This document shows, one piece after another, positions 24,916-31,823 of a stretch of DNA of 64,000 bases. The notes beneath the pieces were generated by a model that had not been told where the DNA came from, did not search any database, and worked only from the letters and a program-made list of their open reading frames with translations. This DNA comes from Anaeromonas frigoriresistens (GTDB lineage: Bacteria; Bacillota; Clostridia; Tissierellales; SIT17): NCBI RefSeq assembly GCF_016820655.1, contig NZ_WSFT01000029.1, positions 38,078 through 102,077 on the forward strand, in the 5' to 3' direction. The translations under genes were made by a program, and so were the position numbers. Each line of letters starts with the position of its first letter. Position 1 is the first letter of the stretch.

Positions 24916-25024
24916 TTGTTTTTTTTCTCGTTCTTTGATTATAATTCTTTCGATGATTTCATAAATGATTTTATAAGCATCCATAGTAATATATATGATT
25001 TTGATAAATAAGCTATGAGTATAA

Positions 25025-25339
25025 TTAAGATTTTCCTCTGATTTGATTTTGATCTGCAATTATCTTTAATGCTTGATATTCATCATAGTCTAATTCCATT
25101 ACAAAGGAACATTGGGGACAACTAATATAATATCTAGTTTTTCTAGGTACAAGTAGTCTGAAGAAATTTTTATTTCCTTCATAAACTTTCTTTTTATGAA
25201 TAAGATAGGAATGATTTTGACCACAACCTTCACAAGTAGGATTTATTCTATCCAATAAAGGAGATTCTTTTATTTGATTAATTAAAGCTGTTCCTTGTGA
25301 TGTTGGTTTACTATGATCCTTATTATAGAATTCTTTCAT
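25025..25339 (-). CDS. Small zinc-ribbon-type protein linked to the serine recombinase
   Basis: 104 residues. Two Cys pairs, C36-x2-C39 (CEGCGQNH) and C75-x2-C78 (CPQCSF), with a basic central section (KKKVYEGNKNFFRLLVPRKTRYY), indicate a small zinc-binding fold. No named family recognised. It lies 46 bases after the serine recombinase on the same strand, so both are probably cotranscribed; a recombination directionality factor would be one idea, but only position supports it. Confidence 0.65.
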   Translation of the reverse strand: MKEFYNKDHSKPTSQGTALINQIKESPLLDRINPTCEGCGQNHSYLIHKKKVYEGNKNFFRLLVPRKTRYYISCPQCSFVMELDYDEYQALKIIADQNQIRGKS

Positions 25340-25385
25340 ATTAGAATGTCCTCCTTATAGTTTAATATTAAATAATTCACTTACA

Positions 25386-26822
25386 TTATAAAATATCCTT
25401 CCATTTAATAGAGATATCATCATTCTTGATATATATTTTATCAATAAAGTCTTTTAATAAAATCCTTTTCTCTTCAAAATTAGCTTCTTTCCATATAAGG
25501 TCTATTTTATCAATATATTCTAATATTTCATCTAAACCTATATTAGTGGTACTAACTATAGGTTTGCAATTTTTTTGTAGAGTTTTTTGAATTTTGTCTT
25601 TATCTTTGTAGAGAGGCTCAATTCTCTGTGAAAGTTCAATAGATGGTATATGTTCATATTGATAGAGATTCATAAGTTTCGAGATTTGATTTTCTATAGA
25701 TTTGATCTTATCCTTTAATATCTTTGTATCTACAGATTGAGTTTTAGATTTTTGATGTTTATTATGAATATTAATTAGTTTATTTCTATCAAGATGAATA
25801 TTTTTGAAATTACTTATAATATATTCATCCACTTTCTCCATTGGTATATGCTTTCCTGGGCAGTCTGGATCTTTTATCATGTAAGTTGGAGTACCAGATG
25901 AGGAATAGCAAATATAATAATAATGTTTTGGACCATTTTTATACCTAGTAATCCAAGTTCCTTTCATTCTAGCACCACAATATCCACACCAGATCATACC
26001 TCCTAATAGATACTTAGAGCTAGGAAAGGAATTAGTACTTCGCTTCTTTATCAAGATTTGTGTTTCATCATATAGTTTTTCATTAACTATACCTTTATGA
26101 TTTCCTGGGTAAACTTCTCCTTTATATTTTATAAATCCCTTATATACAGGATTAGTTAATATTCTTTTAATGGCATTAATATGCCACATACCACCATTTT
26201 TCTTTCTATAGCCTTGGGCATTAAGTATATCTGCAATTTTTTTATATCCTTTGCCCTCCCCATAAAGGTGAAATATTTCTTTAATTTGTAGGGCTTCATA
26301 TTCATCTACTTTTAATTCTTCCTTATCCTCTAAATATATATACCCAGTAGGTACATGGGCGCCTCCACGCCATAGACCTTCTTTAGCTCGGCGCTCTTTA
26401 CCAAGTTTAGCTCTTTGCTTTATAGTTTCTCTTTCAAGTTGTGCAAATACACTAAGTATTCCTATCATAGCTTTTCCAAAGGGACTTGTGGTATCAAATG
26501 CTTCCAACAGACTTACGAAGTCTACATTTTTATTGAGGAACTCATCTTCTATGAGATGTAGGGTATCTTTCTGACTTCTAGAGAGACGATCTAGTTTATA
26601 AACTAGAACAATATCGAAATTATCTAAATTATCTAGGAGTTCTTTAAGGGCAGGTCTATTTATGTTACCTCCAGAAAACCCACCATCTATATATACATCA
26701 TAAATTGACCAATTTTTAGCTGTACAGTAAGCTAGAAGTTTATCTTTTTGAGCAGGTATAGAGTAACCTTCTTTAGCTTGTTCTTGAGTAGAAACACGAA
26801 TATATATAGCTACTTTTTTCAT
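25386..26822 (-). CDS. Large serine recombinase (site-specific integrase type)
   Basis: 478 residues. Resolvase catalytic domain (1-140) with the nucleophile S11 (YIRVSTQEQ) and the arginine motif KLDRLSRS; recombinase domain (about 165-270, VPTGYIYLEDKEELKVDEYEALQIKEIF...); zinc beta-ribbon (about 285-345) with CGYCGARMKG and a later CPGK; and a coiled-coil C-terminus (350-440). This is the full set for phage- or ICE-type serine integrases. No phage genes flank it: tcdA lies on one side and a lipoprotein gene on the other, with only the small zinc-ribbon gene as companion. It looks like the stranded integrase of a lost element or a recombinase for a sporulation-type excision. Confidence 0.9.
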   Translation of the reverse strand: MKKVAIYIRVSTQEQAKEGYSIPAQKDKLLAYCTAKNWSIYDVYIDGGFSGGNINRPALKELLDNLDNFDIVLVYKLDRLSRSQKDTLHLIEDEFLNKNVDFVSLLEAFDTTSPFGKAMIGILSVFAQLERETIKQRAKLGKERRAKEGLWRGGAHVPTGYIYLEDKEELKVDEYEALQIKEIFHLYGEGKGYKKIADILNAQGYRKKNGGMWHINAIKRILTNPVYKGFIKYKGEVYPGNHKGIVNEKLYDETQILIKKRSTNSFPSSKYLLGGMIWCGYCGARMKGTWITRYKNGPKHYYYICYSSSGTPTYMIKDPDCPGKHIPMEKVDEYIISNFKNIHLDRNKLINIHNKHQKSKTQSVDTKILKDKIKSIENQISKLMNLYQYEHIPSIELSQRIEPLYKDKDKIQKTLQKNCKPIVSTTNIGLDEILEYIDKIDLIWKEANFEEKRILLKDFIDKIYIKNDDISIKWKDIL

Positions 26823-26964
26823 GGTACCACCTCTATATAACTTATATGAGAAACAGAAATAAAATAGACGAGGTCTTAATATTTTCTCTTTAATATATTT
26901 ACATATAATGGGTTCATTGATAATATATACTTAAATGAAATATCATACATAGAGGGGGATGAAT

Positions 26965-27498
26965 ATGTTCAAAAAAGTTCTTGTGTTGATTGCAATTTTA
27001 TCTTTACTATTGATGGGATGTGATGATTTAGATTCTACAAATTCACAAACAACTGACTCAGATGATGACGAAATTTACACTATTGATCTTTTAGAATTAA
27101 GTGAAGAAGAGATGGGAATCTACGATGAATTTAAGAAGAATTATGATGAATCTGAGCTCAAAGGGGTAGAGCCACTATCAATATGCAAGATGTATTTACA
27201 TGCTGGATATAATAAAGATTATGAAACCCAGTATGAACTATATATTAAAGATGAAGAATATGTTCAATGGTCTAAGGAAGAAGACATGGAATTCCCAGAG
27301 AAGGATAGAATGAAGTCATATGAGGAATTCCAAAGTGTAGAGAATTTAAAAGTAGACATTACGGAACAAAAACATGCAAATATTAATTGGGACCATCCTG
27401 AAGAGGTTGATTCAGATGGAAAGCCTTATAGATTTGGTTTTAATCTTGTGAAAAATAAAGATGGAATATGGAAAGTTCATTTTATGCCATTACAGTAA
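26965..27498 (+). CDS. Lipoprotein, unknown function
   Basis: 177 residues from ATG 26965, with AGAGGGGG six bases upstream (an ATG at 26959 touches that site). Lipoprotein signal FKKVLVLIAILSLLLMGC with the lipobox cysteine near residue 19. The mature part is acidic and carries a domain that resembles NTF2-like or DUF4878-like folds (LSICKMYLHAGYNKDYETQYELY..., ending DGIWKVHFMPLQ). Probably surface-anchored. Followed by a DUF3784 membrane protein. Confidence 0.78.
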   Translation: MFKKVLVLIAILSLLLMGCDDLDSTNSQTTDSDDDEIYTIDLLELSEEEMGIYDEFKKNYDESELKGVEPLSICKMYLHAGYNKDYETQYELYIKDEEYVQWSKEEDMEFPEKDRMKSYEEFQSVENLKVDITEQKHANINWDHPEEVDSDGKPYRFGFNLVKNKDGIWKVHFMPLQ

Positions 27499-27554
27499 TG
27501 AGTAAAATTCATATTAGAGTTAAAGGATAAATCACTACAAAGGAGTTGGAGCTC

Positions 27555-27854
27555 TTGTTTCTTATCAATATTATATTTACGTTAGTTGGTGGAGTATTTA
27601 TAATTTTAGGGTATTTGATATGGATTAATAAAAGCCTATGGTTAATAGCAGGCTATGATGAAAGAAAAGTATTAGATAAAGATGGACTTGCAAAATATGA
27701 AGGATTACATCTATTTATTATGGGGATTTTTGTTATAGCAATTTCTATATTAGGATTAATTTTTAATAAGAGTAATATAATATGGCAAACAATATTAATA
27801 TTATTGATGAGTATAAAAATGGCTGTTGGCTATAAGAATTTTCAAAAAAAGTAG
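27555..27854 (+). CDS. DUF3784 family membrane protein
   Basis: 99 residues from TTG 27555, nine bases after AAAGGAG (TTG 27546 abuts that site). Three membrane helices with the signature LIAGYDERKVLDKDGLAKYEGLHLFIMGI between the first two, as in the DUF3784 family of Gram-positive bacteria (function unknown). Likely in the same transcript as the lipoprotein; followed by a terminator. Confidence 0.85.
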   Translation: MFLINIIFTLVGGVFIILGYLIWINKSLWLIAGYDERKVLDKDGLAKYEGLHLFIMGIFVIAISILGLIFNKSNIIWQTILILLMSIKMAVGYKNFQKK

Positions 27855-27877
27855 GCTTAAATAAGTATTAAATATAT

Positions 27878-27910
27878 AACACTTAGATTATTTTTATCTA
27901 AGTGTTTTTG
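27878..27910 (+). terminator. Intrinsic terminator
   Basis: AACACTTAGAT / ATCTAAGTGTT stem followed by TTTTG; also faces the end of the truncated cotJC on the other strand. Confidence 0.85.
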
Positions 27911-27946
27911 TATTGAATTTATTAAAATTTAACAGAAATAATAAAA

Positions 27947-28135
27947 CTATGAAGAGTAGAAATAAAAACCAACAACCTGATCCGTTGGTACAGTCCACCT
28001 TTGAGTTAAATATCTAATACCTGCTGATAACTCACCATCTGCTCCTCCAAATTGTTCTATTATTAAAGCAGCTAGAGCAGGATTACAGGAGTCTACTCTT
28101 ACAGGATATTGTATTTTTTTTTCATAAATCCACAT
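27947..28135 (-). pseudogene. cotJC: Truncated spore coat protein CotJC (N-terminal 55 residues only)
   Basis: 62 codons. WIYEKKIQYPVRVDSCNPALAALIIEQFGGADGELSAGIRYLTQRW matches the start of CotJC, a manganese-catalase-like coat protein of about 190 residues. After DQVVG the sequence departs into FYFYSS and a stop, and no frame downstream restores the TDIGTEE and later metal-ligand blocks before the next terminator. The catalase core is therefore lost. It is third in the cotJA-cotJB-cotJC order, 13 bases after cotJB. Confidence 0.8.
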
Positions 28136-28148
28136 AAACTAACCTCCT

Positions 28149-28418
28149 TTAATCATAACGACATTTTTCATACTCGATATCCCAAGGCCAAGGACCTTGT
28201 ATATATTCCCATGGACACATGGACATACCAGTATAAGTTAATGGTCCATACTTTGAACTATAAAGTGTAGTTAAATCTTTATATTTTTTAGATAGTGTAT
28301 TATGAAGCATTAATGCTCTTTCATCAGTAGGGTGAGTATCTAGATAAAGGTTAGTCTCTACTAAAGAGAAACCTACTTCCATTAAATCTTGTAATAATTT
28401 CATTTGATTAGAGTCCAT
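28149..28418 (-). CDS. cotJB: Spore coat protein CotJB
   Basis: 89 residues. The block LLQDLMEVGFSLVETNLYLDTHPTDERAL at the start and the C-terminal CPWEYIQGPWPWDIEY are the CotJB signature. It belongs to the three-gene cotJ operon made in the mother cell during sporulation. GGAGGTG lies before the ATG. Intact length, unlike its downstream partner. Confidence 0.93.
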   Translation of the reverse strand: MDSNQMKLLQDLMEVGFSLVETNLYLDTHPTDERALMLHNTLSKKYKDLTTLYSSKYGPLTYTGMSMCPWEYIQGPWPWDIEYEKCRYD

Positions 28419-28436
28419 TAAAACACCTCCAGCAAT

Positions 28437-28619
28437 CTAACATTTTTTCTTTTTATCATATACTTTATATGGCTTATATAATTCAGGGAATATAGTGCCT
28501 TTGCATAAACCTTCACCAGGCTCATAAACCTTACACATTTTTTGATAAGGAACATAAGCATGGGCTAATTCGTACTCAGGACATTTATATTCATTTTCAG
28601 GATACATTTTCTTATCCAT
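28437..28619 (-). CDS. cotJA: Spore coat-associated protein CotJA
   Basis: 60 residues. Tyrosine- and proline-rich, with the conserved ELAHAYVPYQKMCKVYEPGEGLCKGTIFPELYKPY core and a lysine-rich tail. First gene of the cotJ operon, 18 bases before cotJB. I could not identify a confident mother-cell (sigma-E or sigma-K) promoter in the 119 bases upstream. Confidence 0.92.
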   Translation of the reverse strand: MDKKMYPENEYKCPEYELAHAYVPYQKMCKVYEPGEGLCKGTIFPELYKPYKVYDKKKKC

Positions 28620-28738
28620 ATAAACCCTCCTTCAAACTTTCTATTCACTATATAGTACGTAGATTTATAGATTACTGTGATAAAAATATAATCTTGAGGC
28701 ATAAATTTCTGTTATTATATATAAAGAGGTGATTAAAT

Positions 28739-29578
28739 ATGATGAATGGATATTTTATGGTAATAATTTCAATGTTGATTTGGGGAAGTATAGGTGTTTT
28801 TGTGAGATATATAGATTTAGATTCTGAATTGATAGTGTTTTATAGAGTACTTATTGCTGGGATTTCAATACTCTTAATTAAAGGAAAAGTATTTATAGAA
28901 AATAGAAGGGATATTCTAGGGAAGGAATACTTTTTATTAGGAGTAGGAGGAATATTTTTATCCCTAAATTGGTTATTTTTCTTTAAGGCCATAAAGGTTA
29001 CCACTATATCTTCGGCTACACTAAGTTATTATACAGCTCCTGTATTAGTTACGGTAATGAGCATTTTTATTTTAAAAGAGAAGATAAAGATTAAAGAGAT
29101 ATTTGCCGTTTTATTAAGCTTCATAGGAATAATAATAATGGTTTCAGGGCCTAATATGCTATCTTCTGAAGCCACATCAATAGGAATAGGATATGGATTA
29201 ACTGCTGCAGTATTTTATGGGCTAGTAACCATAACTGGGAAATTATTAGAAAATGTATCTTCATATTCTATAGTACTTATACAAACTCTTGTGGCATCTT
29301 TATTTTTTATGCCTTTTATAAATGATTTTCATGTGATAAATATTAAGAATTTCATATTATTATTAGTTGTTGGATTAGTGCATACCTCTTTAGCTTTGAC
29401 ATTATATTTTGAAGGTATAAAAAAAATAAGGGTTCAATCTATAGGAGTTTTATCCTATATTGACCCTCTTAGTGCAGTACTATTTGCTTTTATATTTTTT
29501 CAAGAGATACCTAGTATTATGACAATTGTAGGAGGTATCCTTATACTAATATCTACTTATATAGTAATAAATAAATAA
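28739..29578 (+). CDS. EamA/DMT-family membrane transporter
   Basis: 279 residues, about ten membrane helices arranged as two EamA repeats (1-135 and 145-279). Typical pieces are SMLIWGSIGVFVRYI, FYRVLIAGISILL, SATLSYYTAPVLVTVMS and LSYIDPLSAVLFAFIFFQE. The drug/metabolite transporter superfamily exports amino acids and metabolites; the substrate cannot be predicted. An AGAGGTGA site precedes the ATG. Divergent from the cotJ operon. Confidence 0.88.
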   Translation: MMNGYFMVIISMLIWGSIGVFVRYIDLDSELIVFYRVLIAGISILLIKGKVFIENRRDILGKEYFLLGVGGIFLSLNWLFFFKAIKVTTISSATLSYYTAPVLVTVMSIFILKEKIKIKEIFAVLLSFIGIIIMVSGPNMLSSEATSIGIGYGLTAAVFYGLVTITGKLLENVSSYSIVLIQTLVASLFFMPFINDFHVINIKNFILLLVVGLVHTSLALTLYFEGIKKIRVQSIGVLSYIDPLSAVLFAFIFFQEIPSIMTIVGGILILISTYIVINK

Positions 29579-29586
29579 ATAAATAA

Positions 29587-29928
29587 TTATTTATATCTAT
29601 ATAGAGTTAATTTTAATGAGTTTTCTTCGAACACTATATCAGCTTTATCTACCATCATACCAACTATACTCAATTCTGAATCATGATCTGACTCACCTGT
29701 TAATTCCCAGTAAAATTCTTCCATTTCAGCTTGTCTAGGGCAATTAAGTAATTTTTCTAGACGAGATACTTTTTTATTACTATAGTCTAAGTTATCCATT
29801 TCTAATATTATTTTGAAATGATCTTTATTATTCTCTACAGACATATTCATAAGTTTTGCACCATGTAATAGACAGAATGTAGATAATTCATCAATAATTT
29901 TGCTGATTTTTTTTATTTCATGATTCAA
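29587..29928 (-). CDS. Conserved hypothetical protein cotranscribed with DUF1576 gene
   Basis: 113 residues, alpha/beta, no membrane segment. An N-terminal helix (EIKKISKIIDELSTFCLLHGA) is followed by strand pairs (KDHFKIILEMDN, LSIVGMMVDKADIVFEENSLKLTLYRYK) and the middle block CPRQAEMEEFYWELTGE. I do not recognise a family. It starts 2 bases after the DUF1576 membrane gene, so both work in one operon; genes of this kind appear as small cytoplasmic partners of DUF1576. Confidence 0.68.
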   Translation of the reverse strand: MNHEIKKISKIIDELSTFCLLHGAKLMNMSVENNKDHFKIILEMDNLDYSNKKVSRLEKLLNCPRQAEMEEFYWELTGESDHDSELSIVGMMVDKADIVFEENSLKLTLYRYK

Positions 29929-29930
29929 TA

Positions 29931-31208
29931 TTAATCCTCCTTTGAAAATGCATCAAGTATTGGAACAAGTACAGAGGCAACGATACCTCCAGAGAAACCA
30001 TTATTATATAAATTTACTCCTCCATGGAGAGATCCAATATTCATAACTACTGAAAGATGGATAAATCCACTAATAAATCCAGCAAAGACACCATATTCTC
30101 CTGCTATAGGAGCTAAGGTTGTGCCGAATAGACCTGCTATAATTACTAAGGTAGAGTCCACATCCCATATATTTATAAACCCAGCTGTCAGTACTCCTAG
30201 TAGAACAGGTATAGTATTTTTAGGGTGTTTACCAAAGGCAGAAAATCCTATTATCGTTAATATACCACCGACGATAGGTCCGTTAATTGCTCCATCAGAT
30301 ATTATAACATATAAAATCGAAATTAGTCCCATAATACCCATATTTATAAAAGTATTTCCTATGCCAATAAGCATAACGAAGTCTGTAACTAGTCTTCCAG
30401 AAAATTCAAAGATGTCTAAGAATCCTTTGAAAGATTTGTTGTTTAAGAAATAACCAATAACAAACAAAATAATGCTAAATGAGATTAAAATATATTTTAA
30501 AATATTATGATACTCATGGGATAATATTAATTGAGTATTTACATCCATACCAAAACCTCTTAGTACAGAAATTAATATAGTGCCAATAAAACCTGCTGTA
30601 AATCCTACATTATATATATTGTACCCATCATGAGCTCTAACTAAATGGGCTGACAAAGGAGTTACTACAAATCCTATTACAGTACCAAACAGAATTCCAA
30701 GAGCTAGACCTTGTTGAATAGGAAGTCCTAATCCAAAGGATAACTGACTTACAATTGGAGATAGAGCGGTGGCAAACATAGTGATATACAATACACTTCT
30801 ATAGCTTCGTTTTTGATACCTTGAATATAAATATGTTCCCAAATATATCGGCCATACATTAAATATGTTTTTACCAAAAAATGCAAAACCAGCTACTATA
30901 AATACTCCAGCAATAGCAGTACCATTTATAGGTACTTTAAGTTTATGGAGCAGGTAGATATTAAAGAAACTAAGAATAGCTGAATTTATAAAGGTAGCAC
31001 CAATCCCACCAATAACCAAGTAATCGGTTAATAATAAATCTTCACTTAGTACTATATTATAAAGGCCACTTAGTATTTGATTTATGTCATCTAAAATGAA
31101 TCCCAATATAAACATTGTAATAGGTAATATTAATAAAACATATTTCTTTATTGAATTCTCTGATTTATCTACATTACAATATAGATTTTTCACAAAATCT
31201 TTCTTCAA
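29931..31208 (-). CDS. DUF1576 family polytopic membrane protein
   Basis: 425 residues with about twelve membrane helices in two related halves: DYLVIGGIGATFINSAIL (about 65) and DFVMLIGIGNTFINMGIM (about 270) correspond, as do VAGFAFFGKNIFNVWPIYLGTYL and IIGFSAFGKHPKNTIPVLLGVLT. This internal duplication and the family signature YNVGFTAGFIG / YNNGFSGGIVA mark DUF1576. Transport is likely, substrate unknown. First gene of a two-gene operon. Confidence 0.87.
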   Translation of the reverse strand: MKKDFVKNLYCNVDKSENSIKKYVLLILPITMFILGFILDDINQILSGLYNIVLSEDLLLTDYLVIGGIGATFINSAILSFFNIYLLHKLKVPINGTAIAGVFIVAGFAFFGKNIFNVWPIYLGTYLYSRYQKRSYRSVLYITMFATALSPIVSQLSFGLGLPIQQGLALGILFGTVIGFVVTPLSAHLVRAHDGYNIYNVGFTAGFIGTILISVLRGFGMDVNTQLILSHEYHNILKYILISFSIILFVIGYFLNNKSFKGFLDIFEFSGRLVTDFVMLIGIGNTFINMGIMGLISILYVIISDGAINGPIVGGILTIIGFSAFGKHPKNTIPVLLGVLTAGFINIWDVDSTLVIIAGLFGTTLAPIAGEYGVFAGFISGFIHLSVVMNIGSLHGGVNLYNNGFSGGIVASVLVPILDAFSKED

Positions 31209-31368
31209 CGGGTCACCTCCGAAATTTTATTTTTAATTATTTTTTACCATATGAATAATTTGTATGTGGAATACTAAAAGATAAGAGTAAATAGACAGGT
31301 TTTTAATGTAAACACTTTTTTTATTTTACCACATTCGATAAAAAAATAAAATAATTTATAATAAATCC

Positions 31369-31414
31369 TTGATAAATTTACGATTATATCGTAAAATCAT
31401 AATATAACGATTTT
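31369..31414 (+). promoter_or_regulatory. Promoter and ArsR-type operator of the regulator gene
   Basis: -35 TTGATA (31369-31374) and -10 TAAAAT (31392-31397) are 17 bp apart. The spacer holds the 8-3-8 palindrome TTTACGATTATATCGTAAA (31377-31395), and a third half-site ACGATTTT lies at 31407-31414. This predicts autorepression. Confidence 0.75.
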
Positions 31415-31427
31415 AGGAGAGTTTAGA

Positions 31428-31709
31428 ATGAATATTGATAAAATAGATTTATTTAATGAAAAATCAGAAGTATTAAAAGCTTTAGCCCATCCTATCAGAT
31501 TGTGCATTGTACAAGGTTTAATAGAGGAAGAGGGAAGAAACGTAACTACAATGCAAAACTGCTTGAATGCTCCTCAGTCTACAGTATCTCAGCACTTAAG
31601 TAAGCTAAAAGCTGCAGGTATTATAGAAGGTAGAAGAAAGGGTACAGAAATCAATTACTATGTAGTAAATGAAGATGCGAAAAAAATAATTAGTTCTATT
31701 TTAGATTAG
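31428..31709 (+). CDS. ArsR/SmtB-family regulator, possible thiol/persulfide sensor
   Basis: 93 residues. Winged helix with the ArsR recognition helix PQSTVSQHLSKLKAAGIIEGRRKGTEINYYV. Two cysteines, C26 (HPIRLCIVQ) and C45 (MQNCLNAP), are available for sensing; the classical metal motif ELCVCDL is replaced by MQNCLNA. Because it sits directly before a CoA-disulfide reductase/rhodanese gene whose promoter shares the ATCGTA/ATAACG elements, control by sulfane sulfur or disulfide stress is more likely than metal. Short GGAG site before the ATG. Confidence 0.82.
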   Translation: MNIDKIDLFNEKSEVLKALAHPIRLCIVQGLIEEEGRNVTTMQNCLNAPQSTVSQHLSKLKAAGIIEGRRKGTEINYYVVNEDAKKIISSILD

Positions 31710-31764
31710 TAATTGGATTGATTTAAGGGCGAAATAATTTCACATGTTTAAATATGTATTTATT

Positions 31765-31807
31765 TTAACAAAATAATCGTATAATTATAATATATTGATA
31801 TAACGTT
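31765..31807 (+). promoter_or_regulatory. Promoter with related operator for the CoADR fusion
   Basis: -35 TTAACA (31765-31770), -10 TAATAT (31788-31793), 17-bp spacing. AATCGTAT in the spacer and ATATAACGTTAT downstream echo the half-sites of the regulator promoter. Confidence 0.6.
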
Positions 31808-31823
31808 ATAGGAGGGATTGTAT

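Noticed and set aside
24907..24984. 25-residue minus-strand frame (MDAYKIIYEIIERIII...) downstream of the zinc-ribbon gene
   Set aside because: Clean helical peptide but no ribosome site, and its end overlaps a terminator hairpin; too short to support.
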